Below, piece by piece: positions 35,716 through 43,546 of a stretch of 64,000 nt of DNA. Source of the stretch: Bacteroidaceae bacterium. Lineage in GTDB: Bacteria; Bacteroidota; Bacteroidia; Bacteroidales; Bacteroidaceae. Made by a program: the position numbers and the translations under genes. The notes under the pieces were generated by a model. It searched no databases, had not been told where the DNA came from, and saw nothing but the letters and a program-made list of their open reading frames with translations. The stretch spans positions 1 through 64,000 of the forward strand of contig JAFXVZ010000019.1 of NCBI GenBank assembly GCA_017534535.1. Reading direction: 5' to 3'. Every line of letters starts with the position of its first letter. The stretch's first letter is position 1.

Positions 35716-35792
35716 TAAAACGTCCACCTCCATCGAGCTTGCTCGTTGCCTCATGAAGTGAGGCTTCTTGAAAGTCAAAAGAAGTGAGTTTT

Positions 35793-35835
35793 ACAAAAAC
35801 TCTAAGCCTAATAAGAGTTAACCTCCGTTAACACA
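35793..35835 (+). repeat. Structured repeat, inner copy 2
   Basis: AACTCT (35798-35803) pairs with AGAGTT (35814-35819). Compared with inner copy 1, the G-C pair 35681/35696 has become T-A at 35801/35816, a compensatory change. GTTAA/TTAAC follows as in copy 1. Confidence 0.6.
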
Positions 35836-36111
35836 TTTTCGGCTTCTCGAAGTCGGGCTTTGATGGAGCAAGCTCAGCCTAGGAATGGGTGTAAAATAGG
35901 GGTATAACGTACCCCACCTCAAAAATGTGATTTCAAATCAAAAAAACAATAGCGAAATTGAAAATCTTGGGAATTTTATATTGAAAATTCTGGGATTTTA
36001 CAACTTCTATTAAAGGTGAGATGGTGTGTTTGTCGCACCCATCAATTTGCTGAAACCATAGTAGAAGGGTGGCAGCAGCCACAAAGCCGTTCAAGCGTTA
36101 AATGAAACACA

Positions 36112-36205
36112 GGGCTTGCCCGTGCCACTTCTTTTTGTGAAGGGGCAGCCTAATACCCCAATCGAATATATTCATTGGGAGGCATGCCACTTCATGAGCA
36201 AGCTT
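36112..36205 (+). repeat. Structured repeat, outer copy 2
   Basis: This copy of 35446-35540 has its second hairpin rebuilt as CCCAAT/ATTGGG and GAATA/TATTC (36157-36179). It ends 6 bases from the integrase stop codon, so it could also act as the end of that transcript. Confidence 0.65.
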
Positions 36206-36211
36206 CAGCCC

Positions 36212-37624
36212 TCACTTTTCCATCAGTTCCATGAGCAATGCAGCCATTTCCACTTTGCTCATCTTCTTGATGTCACTTTTTGTGATAGTGCGCTCTGGGG
36301 TCAGGTTCAGCAGTTTGGAATTGTATTCCATTTGCTTCTCCAAGGGGTAAGTTGCTATGTAGCGGTCGGTAACGGACATCGCTTCTGAGTGCCCCATGCT
36401 CTCTTTAATATAAGAACGGCTGATGCCAGCGTGGTCAAGGTTGGTTGCAAAGCTATGGCGACACCAAGTTCCTGATGGTCTCACCTCCCAATGGAGAACA
36501 TCTTGACAGACTTTTATAACTCGGTCCTGAATATTTGAGTTCTCATTGCTTACACGCTCTCTGATTTCGTTTTCCTTAGTCACGCCATTTAATATCTGAG
36601 GGAAAACGGGAGCATTTAGTTTTGGCGGGGCACCTATTTCTTCAACAATTCGACGAAGAGGCTCAATGATGGGTATAATTACCTCTGAGCTATTTTTGCT
36701 GCGCAACCGAGTCTTCTTTCGATAAAACCTAAAGGCGCGACGCTCGGTATCGAAAAAGTACTGTGAATAGGTTAACTGTGCGACATCAACAAGATTGCAG
36801 CCATTGCCCAAGTATTGTACCAAGAACAGGCCCAAAGATTCATGGACATTTTTTACATAATTACGTTTCCATGTAGCAGGATAGTTCTTGTTAATGAAAA
36901 CGTTGTACAACTGAGTCATTCTCTCCACGTCCAAGTAACAATCCTTTCGAGATGCAGGTGCAGGTATTGCGACCAACCCTGGCTCACTATTTGAAAAGGG
37001 GTATTTTGTTTGCAACAGATACCCCCTACGGCGACACTCATTCCATACGGCACGGCATTGGCGAAGGTTGATACCGCGAGTAGTGTCAGATTTTTCTCTT
37101 AACTGCTCACCGTTCTTTCCTATACCTCCATTAATCATTCCACACTCCCATTTCTTGATGTGTTCAATTGTTACCCCAAACCCTTGAATGTTCTCATTCC
37201 ATAGAAATTTCTTGAATGACTTTAGTGCAGTTTCATATGGCTCAGCCGTAGTATATCTGGCTCCATTGTTTTCTGTGCGTAAGTTATGGATTATCTCTTC
37301 CCAAATGCCAATAAAAGACTCTTGGGAATGCGAAGCCACTTTCCCCTCAACGACCATACGAACCGCATCCAATGTCAGCTCATGGCCAGGATTGAGGTTG
37401 ACAAGCATCTCTTTGTACTTGTCAACAATTTCCAACAAGCGCTTCTTCTCTTCGTATTTGGGCGACTTGCTTTTCTGAACATTGCAAATCTCAGAGAAGT
37501 CCTGTTTGGAGTAGCTACCACCAACAGGATAATAGTACGAACGACGATCAATGGTGAAGCGAGCCTTCACTGGATATTCAGTCACGTCCTTACGATTACT
37601 ACGTATGTCAAGGACGATTGCCAT
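36212..37624 (-). CDS. int: Tyrosine recombinase (integrase of element B)
   Basis: The 470-residue integrase has an N-terminal arm-binding domain and a SAM-like core domain, then the catalytic domain with R389 (WCRHSFATNL), H412 (SMGHSE) and nucleophile Y422 (DRYIATYPLEK). An LVQYLGNGCNLVDVAQLTY region carries the first catalytic-arginine segment context. It lies about 280 bases from the attachment site at 37908, with the right-hand GCGAAAAC repeat between. It is related to, but clearly distinct from, the element A integrase, so the two elements are separate arrivals that use the same tRNA target. Confidence 0.93.
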   Translation of the reverse strand: MAIVLDIRSNRKDVTEYPVKARFTIDRRSYYYPVGGSYSKQDFSEICNVQKSKSPKYEEKKRLLEIVDKYKEMLVNLNPGHELTLDAVRMVVEGKVASHSQESFIGIWEEIIHNLRTENNGARYTTAEPYETALKSFKKFLWNENIQGFGVTIEHIKKWECGMINGGIGKNGEQLREKSDTTRGINLRQCRAVWNECRRRGYLLQTKYPFSNSEPGLVAIPAPASRKDCYLDVERMTQLYNVFINKNYPATWKRNYVKNVHESLGLFLVQYLGNGCNLVDVAQLTYSQYFFDTERRAFRFYRKKTRLRSKNSSEVIIPIIEPLRRIVEEIGAPPKLNAPVFPQILNGVTKENEIRERVSNENSNIQDRVIKVCQDVLHWEVRPSGTWCRHSFATNLDHAGISRSYIKESMGHSEAMSVTDRYIATYPLEKQMEYNSKLLNLTPERTITKSDIKKMSKVEMAALLMELMEK

Positions 37625-37772
37625 TGTGCACTGGCGCTCTTTTGAAACCAGTTAGCGAAGTTGTGAGTTTCTTTGCCATATTCCCATCAATGTTTTCGCG
37701 AATTGTCTTCGCAATTTTATCCAACTATTTTCAACCATACAGACTCTTTCCCGTTATTTTCGTTCAGTTTTC

Positions 37773-37798
37773 GCGAAAACAATGCGAAAACAATCGGT
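37773..37798 (+). repeat. Right terminal repeat of element B
   Basis: Identical in sequence and orientation to 15133-15158 (two GCGAAAACAAT units, then CGGT), with GAGTT shared two bases further on. Similar GCGAA motifs lie nearby (around 37695). It is a candidate arm site for the adjacent integrase. Confidence 0.7.
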
Positions 37799-37907
37799 GC
37801 GAGTTACGGGGTATTTTAACATTTCGTTTGATGGTGCAAATTTACTAAACATCTGTGTATCAACCAAATTTCAAACAAAGAAAATTTCATAAAATTGTAT
37901 TCTCTCA

Positions 37908-37952
37908 GACTCATAATCTGGAGGTCCTTGGTTCAAGCCCAAGCTGGTCCAC
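37908..37952 (+). other. Attachment site: displaced tRNA 3' end (right end of element B)
   Basis: Same fragment as at 15038-15082 (anticodon loop CTCATAA through acceptor CTGGTCC-A), but with T-stem CTTGG/CCAAG instead of CCAGG/CCTGG. No D-arm or 5' acceptor is present upstream. It is the chromosomal 3' end displaced by integration. Confidence 0.85.
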
Positions 37953-37958
37953 ATATTG

Positions 37959-37988
37959 AAAGAGGGTGTGTGAAAACACCCTCTTTTT
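37959..37988. terminator. Bidirectional terminator (original tRNA terminator)
   Basis: AAAGAGGGTGT (37959-37969) pairs with ACACCCTCTTT (37976-37986), followed by TT. It lies between the tRNA fragment and the converging phosphatase gene, so it can serve both strands. Confidence 0.7.
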
Positions 37989-38439
37989 ATTTACAAGCCT
38001 CCAACAACCCTTGACAACCTTCTAGAACATCTTGCCAAGTAGCTTCGAAATCACCTGTGTACCAAGGGTCAGCCACATCGCCAGGGCGACTGGTATAATC
38101 CATCAACATCACAATCTTGCCCTGAGGGTCGCCTCCACAAATATTCCTCATGTTGCGGATGTTCCACTTGTCCATCCCCACCAGCAAATCGAAGCGTTCA
38201 TAATCCCTACGAGTCATCTGCCGAGCCGTTTTCCCCAAGCACGATATGCCATGCTCCGCCAATTTGCGTTTGGCAGGCGGATAAACACTATTGCCTATCT
38301 CCTCTGTCGAAGTAGCAGCCGATTCAATATAGAAATCATCTTCTACACCGGCTTTCCTCACCAACTCTTTCATCACAAACTCCGCCATCGGACTCCTGCA
38401 AATATTCCCATGACACACAAACAATATCCTCTGTTTCAT
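37987..38439 (-). CDS. Low-molecular-weight protein-tyrosine phosphatase
   Basis: The 150-residue cytoplasmic phosphatase hydrolyses phosphotyrosine through a cysteinyl intermediate. The P-loop CHGNICRS (C9 nucleophile, R15) lies at the N-terminus, and the general-acid loop DVADPWYTGDF near residue 123. Length and motifs are normal. It converges on the tRNA fragment and is the first chromosomal gene right of element B; the rhamnosidase gene ends 13 bases upstream of its start, so the two may be co-transcribed. Substrate is unknown. Confidence 0.93.
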   Translation of the reverse strand: MKQRILFVCHGNICRSPMAEFVMKELVRKAGVEDDFYIESAATSTEEIGNSVYPPAKRKLAEHGISCLGKTARQMTRRDYERFDLLVGMDKWNIRNMRNICGGDPQGKIVMLMDYTSRPGDVADPWYTGDFEATWQDVLEGCQGLLEACK

Positions 38440-38452
38440 AGCTCATTCTTTT

Positions 38453-40606
38453 TTATTCAATAGTCAAATCCCAATCTCCCGACTCAACATTTCGTTCCTG
38501 AGGGGTATTGGGGAAGATTGTGGCAGTAGTACCCTCAGGAACACTGATATGCAGTCGTTTGCCATTTATCTCAACCTGAATGGTTCCATAAATTGTAGGC
38601 TTCGAGGCACGAACCCAATTGACACCCTCAACAGGTTGCGGATCAATAAAGAAATGCCTATAGCCCGGAGCCTTAGGGTCTGGACAAATGCCAGCCAAAG
38701 CCTGATAGAACCAGATACCAATGCCATTATAGCAATTGTGAATATGACTACGGTCACCATTCCACGCCTCCCATGTTGTAGTTGCCCCATTCTCAATCAT
38801 ATAGAGGTAACCAGGATAATCAGATTGACGAAGAATTGTAGCCATCAAGTCGCTTTGTCTTTCTCGAATCACCCACTCAGTAAAGATGGGAACACCCATC
38901 AGTCCTACAGCAATGTGGTCTTTATATTTGCGATGTGAATCCTCCAAAAGCTGTTCCCTTATTGCCTCTTTAATCACATCATTGGGTGGAATATTTGTCA
39001 GCAACGCATAACAAAGGTCAAGGGGAGTACCATTGGCATAGGTCTGACTCTCTGGATGATAATATGCATGATGGATATTTGCAACCAGACGCGTTCTCCA
39101 CTCAGCAAATCTTTGTGCATCAGCATTTTGACCCTTCATCATAGCCATCTGCTCCATATCTGACAAGCACTCGGCAATGAAACAATTGCTCACAAACAAA
39201 GCCGACTCACCACCCACATCTATACTATCTGGTGCCAGCCAATCTCCCAAGAACCACGTGCGACCCTCCTCTGGCCAAGGCTCCAGCAAACCATCGGGGC
39301 TATATCGCTCCACATAGCTCAACCAAAGCTTCATCTGCTCATAATGACGGTCGATGAGCGTCCTATCACCATAATTCAGATAAGTACGCCAAGGAGCCTT
39401 GATGATAAAGCCACTCCAATATGGACCTCCACCTGTACGGAAAGCAGGAGCCACGTATGGCAATGAACCAATGCTATCTATCGCATCCTCCCAAGCAGTC
39501 AGCCAGTTACAATAAGTATCCCGCACATCCCAAAGGGTCTGCAAGGTCATCGTAGATGAATTGCCATCGCCTCCATAACCCATGCGCTCCAGATGCGGGC
39601 AATCCACCATATACCCACTGAAAGTAAGGCATTGAAGCGTATATCTAATCAAGTTGTGCACAGCATTCAGGCGTTCATCGGAACACTCGAAAGTAGCACC
39701 TTCCTGCGGATTGAGAGCACTGATTTGCAAAGCCTTAGCCTCACAAATAACTTTACATCCCGTCAATCTGACAAAGCGAAACGAATGCGTATGAAAGCGA
39801 TTGCTGAAATGCCCCTTTTCAGTCCCATCTGAGATAAAGATGTCACTCTCCGTGTCTGTTGATTTCAGATGGTCGAGATACTCCATCTTCACCTCGTCGC
39901 CTTCATTCATAGGCATGAAATCCACTTGAAACCAACCAGTTAAATCACGCCCGAAATCAAGTAGCAAAGTGCTGTCCGTCTCTTGTGTGATGCTGACAGG
40001 CTTGAGTGTATCGATAATGTGATTGCCCTTAAACTCTTGGTGCGTCACCACAACATCCTTCACCTCCAGTGTCTTAGCAGGTTTCCAATCATCCTGAATA
40101 CGAGCATCATATCGCTCGCCACCAAACTGCAGAGGTTGCCAACTGCCTGTGTAGCTATAGCCACTGGGCGAGGCCTCCCAGGTGCCATCCGTCCGAACAA
40201 TCTTAGTGCCGATATCCGTCGATATTTCAGCCATCACAACCGCAGGCGTATTGTAAATGCGACCCCATCCCTGTCCTATCCACAACAAAATCTCATTCTC
40301 CCCCTCATGCAAATATCGCTTCACATCGTATGTCACCGTCATCGCCCGCTTATTAAGTTGCGACACAGCAGGTTGCATCACCTCTTCACCCACCTTCTCT
40401 CCATTGACATACACCTCATGATAGCCAAGCGAAGTAACCTCCAGCCTCATCGCCTCCTGCTTGCTCTCCTTCTTTGAAAGCACAAACCTCTTCCGAAGCT
40501 TAGGTGTCTCTCCCCATCCTCCATCCACCTGGCACCCGATAAACTCCTGTGCCACTGCAGTCAGCACCAGCATCAGCACCCAAAGAATCACAACAACTCT
40601 TTTCAT
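38453..40606 (-). CDS. GH78-type alpha-L-rhamnosidase
   Basis: The protein has 717 residues from the ATG at 40606, which gives a clean signal peptide (about 1-19, ending TAVAQ); an in-frame start 24 bases upstream would overlap the Nudix gene. N-terminal beta-sandwich regions precede the (alpha/alpha)6 barrel with the family signature DCPHLERMGYGGDGN, FLGDWLAPDS and TTWEAWNGD. GH78 enzymes release L-rhamnose from plant or microbial glycans, here probably in the periplasm. No SusCD pair lies next to it in the window, so it is not visibly part of a polysaccharide-utilisation locus. Confidence 0.88.
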   Translation of the reverse strand: MKRVVVILWVLMLVLTAVAQEFIGCQVDGGWGETPKLRKRFVLSKKESKQEAMRLEVTSLGYHEVYVNGEKVGEEVMQPAVSQLNKRAMTVTYDVKRYLHEGENEILLWIGQGWGRIYNTPAVVMAEISTDIGTKIVRTDGTWEASPSGYSYTGSWQPLQFGGERYDARIQDDWKPAKTLEVKDVVVTHQEFKGNHIIDTLKPVSITQETDSTLLLDFGRDLTGWFQVDFMPMNEGDEVKMEYLDHLKSTDTESDIFISDGTEKGHFSNRFHTHSFRFVRLTGCKVICEAKALQISALNPQEGATFECSDERLNAVHNLIRYTLQCLTFSGYMVDCPHLERMGYGGDGNSSTMTLQTLWDVRDTYCNWLTAWEDAIDSIGSLPYVAPAFRTGGGPYWSGFIIKAPWRTYLNYGDRTLIDRHYEQMKLWLSYVERYSPDGLLEPWPEEGRTWFLGDWLAPDSIDVGGESALFVSNCFIAECLSDMEQMAMMKGQNADAQRFAEWRTRLVANIHHAYYHPESQTYANGTPLDLCYALLTNIPPNDVIKEAIREQLLEDSHRKYKDHIAVGLMGVPIFTEWVIRERQSDLMATILRQSDYPGYLYMIENGATTTWEAWNGDRSHIHNCYNGIGIWFYQALAGICPDPKAPGYRHFFIDPQPVEGVNWVRASKPTIYGTIQVEINGKRLHISVPEGTTATIFPNTPQERNVESGDWDLTIE

Positions 40607-40610
40607 ATAA

Positions 40611-40997
40611 TCAGAAAAAGCCACATTCATTTATCGTATCTATCACCTGCTTATCAGCAGGCAACCACTTCACACCATCAAGTTCATCTTTTGATAACCA
40701 CTTGGCAGCCTCGTGCTCATTGAGGTGTAATGCTTCCGTCTGCAATGAGCAGATATAACAATGCATCGTTAGGTGAAACTTTGGGTAGTCATATTCAACG
40801 GTGCAAAGAAACTCATCCACATTGATCTCGGTAGATAACTCTTCCCTTATTTCACGTTTCAAAGCCTCCTCAGGTGTTTCCCCTTCCTCCATCTTACCTC
40901 CAGGGAACTCCCACCAATCCTTCCATTCGCCATACCCTCTCTGGGTGGCAAATATCATATTATCCTTACGAATAATTGCTGCAACTACTTCAATCAT
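40611..40997 (-). CDS. Nudix hydrolase (MutT/NudG-like)
   Basis: The protein has 128 residues from the ATG at 40997; a longer in-frame start overlaps the next gene. The Nudix box GGKMEEGETPEEALKREIRE, then EL, is complete and preceded by WWEFPG, as in nucleotide-sanitising enzymes that hydrolyse oxidised or methylated (d)NTPs. The rhamnosidase gene starts 4 bases after it, so the two are co-transcribed. Exact substrate cannot be read from sequence. Confidence 0.88.
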   Translation of the reverse strand: MIEVVAAIIRKDNMIFATQRGYGEWKDWWEFPGGKMEEGETPEEALKREIREELSTEINVDEFLCTVEYDYPKFHLTMHCYICSLQTEALHLNEHEAAKWLSKDELDGVKWLPADKQVIDTINECGFF

Positions 40998-41026
40998 AGT
41001 GGTTTGAAAAAATGCTATTGAATGAT

Positions 41027-41227
41027 TTATATTCCTCCATAAGGGCCCCATCCATCATCGGGCAACTTATTGTATAGATGGCAAGCAAAAGCTACACTTA
41101 TTATGATAAATACAATCGTTGAGACAGCAAGAAGAAATGGGCTTAAATAAAACGATATGATCATCGCAATAAATGATACTATCAGAATAGCACCATATGG
41201 AAACCCTGTTTTCTTTTCAGCTTTCAT
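41027..41227 (-). CDS. Small two-helix membrane protein
   Basis: The 66-residue protein has a basic N-terminus, hydrophobic segments at about 11-29 and 31-49, and a Gly/Trp/Pro-rich tail (PDDGWGPYGGI). It is probably an inner-membrane hairpin. It stands 29 bases ahead of the Nudix gene and 46 after vsr. The family is not recognised. Confidence 0.6.
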   Translation of the reverse strand: MKAEKKTGFPYGAILIVSFIAMIISFYLSPFLLAVSTIVFIIISVAFACHLYNKLPDDGWGPYGGI

Positions 41228-41273
41228 AACTCACTTGCTTTGTTTATGTTGCAAATATTAAGAATAAAAAACA

Positions 41274-41804
41274 TTAAACGGGTTCAGCAGCTATATTTTT
41301 TTGAGGCTTCTGCTCTCTATAAGCTCTAACCCGATATCTGTTTAGGAAAATCTCATTCAGGGTAAATGCCAACGATTTAAGCGTTTCCTCCCTTTTTGCA
41401 GGCTTCAACTCACACTCCCAAACCGTGATGCAGTTCCATCCCATTGCAGTCAGTTTGTGCTTTACCTCCAAGTCACGCTCTTGGTTCCTAACAATCTTCT
41501 GTACCCAGAACTCCGTGTTTGTTTTGGGAATCTTGCAGCAAGCAGAATTCTCTATTATCCATTCATCCTTATTCATTTTTGGTAAAGTCACATTGTGTCC
41601 ATGCCAGAAGCACCCATTCACAAAGATGCAAGTACGGTACTTCGTAAGCACCAAGTCAGGATGCCCCGGCAATCGCTTGTGATTAAGTCGATATCTGAAC
41701 CCCATCCTCCACAAGCCACGCCTCACCACCATCTCAGGCTTCGTGTCCTTGCCACGAATAGCCGCCATCGTTTTATGCCGTTGTTGTGGAGTGAGTTTAT
41801 CCAT
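41274..41804 (-). CDS. vsr: Very short patch repair endonuclease Vsr
   Basis: The 176-residue enzyme nicks DNA at T:G mismatches left by deamination of 5-methylcytosine. The Vsr signature is clear: MAAIRGKDTKPEMVVRRGL, then FRYRLNHKRLPGHPDLVLTK, and FVNGCFWHGHN with catalytic/zinc residues. It begins 2 bases after the cytosine methyltransferase stop, as expected for a repair partner of that enzyme. The C-terminal 25 residues are a basic tail. Confidence 0.93.
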   Translation of the reverse strand: MDKLTPQQRHKTMAAIRGKDTKPEMVVRRGLWRMGFRYRLNHKRLPGHPDLVLTKYRTCIFVNGCFWHGHNVTLPKMNKDEWIIENSACCKIPKTNTEFWVQKIVRNQERDLEVKHKLTAMGWNCITVWECELKPAKREETLKSLAFTLNEIFLNRYRVRAYREQKPQKNIAAEPV

Positions 41805-41806
41805 TT

Positions 41807-43546
41807 CTACATCCTTTTTTCTTTTTGTTTGAAGATTCTTCCCAACAATGTGTCCTTATACCAATACCTTGAAAGGCTCAACATCTGATATGCAGGCAAA
41901 CTCTCTAAGTATTCCAATTCAAACACAAGACGAGGCTCTTCATCATTTGAATTTGGATGAATCTCTGCCTTGTTCCCAATGCGTGCTATTCGAATCAGAT
42001 ACAAATCGCGTACTCCTTTTCCCTTAATATAAGGCATGAAGTAGTATAACTTGTTAATGGCAACTGTCGATGGGAAGGTCTTAGTTTTGCCTGTATAGTA
42101 AATCTTGGTAGGTTCTTCCTTCAAAAAATAATCTTCATTGTCCTTCTTTACTAAACCAATTAACAAATGTTTTGCAGGGTCAAGTGTATATTGCTTCTTG
42201 GGACGATTAACCACCAGAGGCTTTTCCTCGTCAGCAAACAATCCCAAATCGAGCATCGGTTTAGCATCACGGCTTGTATAGATAGGACGAGATGATACAG
42301 GGGTTTCATTATATATAAACTGATAGAGAGTCTTTCCTATTTGCTCTACAATCCCACAAACCAATGCATTACCCATCAGGAAAGCACGTCTTCCATCTGA
42401 AACTTCAGGATGCAATGTGTGATTATCTGGGAACATATTCATGCGTTCCAACTCGATTGGTAGCAAACGACGATAGCGACCTGATTTAGTCTTTACTACA
42501 TGTTTGAAACGAGAAGGAGCTGTACCACCTTCGCCTGTTATGATTGTTCGAGAAGGTTGGTCTAGATAGTCAGGGAAAGCCATACCCCCCTCTGAGAACA
42601 TATATTTAAATCCTCCCTTTGAAACTCGTTCAATCTTCTTGGCACCTTTCTCATATTCCCATTTAGGGAGTTCATCCTCAGAAATAAAGAAGTCTTCTGG
42701 CACAAGGTTTTCATCCACAAGGTTACCACCAAGTGTCTGACGAGGGCCTTCATAGACAGCTTCTGCATCAACAGAATAAACATAACGGTCCCTCATCATG
42801 CCTGCATTACCAAACGGACTATCTTTTTTGTCTTTATTGAATCCGTCCGAAACTTCCTTGATAGAACCTTCGATATTAAACTGCGAGATGGTACCTGCCT
42901 TTGGTCTGAACTCAAAAGCTTTAGCCATCACGCCATCATATTCCACCCAATCTTCCAATGTCTCAATCTTTTGAGCGACAACAGAGTCTTTTTGATAGCC
43001 AACTATATATGTCCTACGCCTACGCTGAGGCATACCATAATCAGCAGCGTTAATGATACGCCATTCCACCACATAGCCAAGATCAGCCAATGAGGCAAGG
43101 ATGATTGCAAAATCGCGTCCACGTTGTGTGGCTGGGGAATTAAGCAAACGGTCAACATTTTCAAAGAAAATGTACTTAGGTTTATTTTCTCCTTTCTCAG
43201 AAAGAATGCGATAAATCTGCCACCAAAGTACACCTTTCTTTCCCTCAATACCTCCAGACTTACTCAATGTAGCAGCTACAGAATAGTCCTGACAAGGGAA
43301 TCCTCCAACTAGCAAATCGTGGTCTGGGATATCCTTTGTTGGAACTAGATTGATATCTCTATTTGAATGTCCTTTTGAACCAAACCTTGCTCTATAAACC
43401 AATGATGCATCCTGATGCTGAGTCGATGGCTCCCACTGGTTATTCCAAATGGTATCATAAGCATCAGAAGCTCCTTCAAGGCCAATGCGGAAACCTCCAA
43501 CACCAGCAAATAATTCTACTACTTTTATATGATGTCTCTTACTCAT
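41807..43546 (-). CDS. DNA (cytosine-5) methyltransferase
   Basis: The protein has 579 residues. Motif I ELFAGVGGFRIGL (11-23), catalytic GGFPCQDYSV (Cys85), IFFENVDRLL (motif VI) and PQRRRRTYIVGY (motif VIII) are present, then LLPIELERMNMFP (motif X side). An extra C-terminal region of about 170 residues (from YTLDPAKHLLIGLV) is longer than in a typical Dcm and could help in target recognition. It protects host DNA from the upstream-encoded endonuclease. It overlaps the endonuclease stop by one base and is followed by vsr. Confidence 0.93.
   Translation of the reverse strand: MSKRHHIKVVELFAGVGGFRIGLEGASDAYDTIWNNQWEPSTQHQDASLVYRARFGSKGHSNRDINLVPTKDIPDHDLLVGGFPCQDYSVAATLSKSGGIEGKKGVLWWQIYRILSEKGENKPKYIFFENVDRLLNSPATQRGRDFAIILASLADLGYVVEWRIINAADYGMPQRRRRTYIVGYQKDSVVAQKIETLEDWVEYDGVMAKAFEFRPKAGTISQFNIEGSIKEVSDGFNKDKKDSPFGNAGMMRDRYVYSVDAEAVYEGPRQTLGGNLVDENLVPEDFFISEDELPKWEYEKGAKKIERVSKGGFKYMFSEGGMAFPDYLDQPSRTIITGEGGTAPSRFKHVVKTKSGRYRRLLPIELERMNMFPDNHTLHPEVSDGRRAFLMGNALVCGIVEQIGKTLYQFIYNETPVSSRPIYTSRDAKPMLDLGLFADEEKPLVVNRPKKQYTLDPAKHLLIGLVKKDNEDYFLKEEPTKIYYTGKTKTFPSTVAINKLYYFMPYIKGKGVRDLYLIRIARIGNKAEIHPNSNDEEPRLVFELEYLESLPAYQMLSLSRYWYKDTLLGRIFKQKEKRM

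Larger units (their letters stand above)
15083..37952. mobile_element. Element B: integrative element carrying BREX and a NYN-NACHT pair
   Basis: It is bounded by tRNA 3' fragments at 15038-15082 and 37908-37952, with identical 26-base repeats near each end and an integrase at the right end. It contains a defence operon, an excisionase-like gene and small element genes. No relaxase or conjugation gene is visible, so any transfer would depend on another element acting in trans. Confidence 0.85.

Noticed and set aside
35673-35835. Integron attC sites
   Set aside because: GTTAAC and GCCTAA motifs are present, but the paired R/L box arrangement of attC is not, and there is no integron integrase.
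37880-37952. A complete tRNA gene at the right end of element B
   Set aside because: The anticodon stem can pair by chance with the flanking bases, but no D-arm or 5' acceptor strand precedes it.
40606-41051. Longer N-termini of the rhamnosidase and Nudix proteins
   Set aside because: The upstream starts create overlaps and spoil the signal peptide; the internal ATGs at 40606 and 40997 fit the families better.
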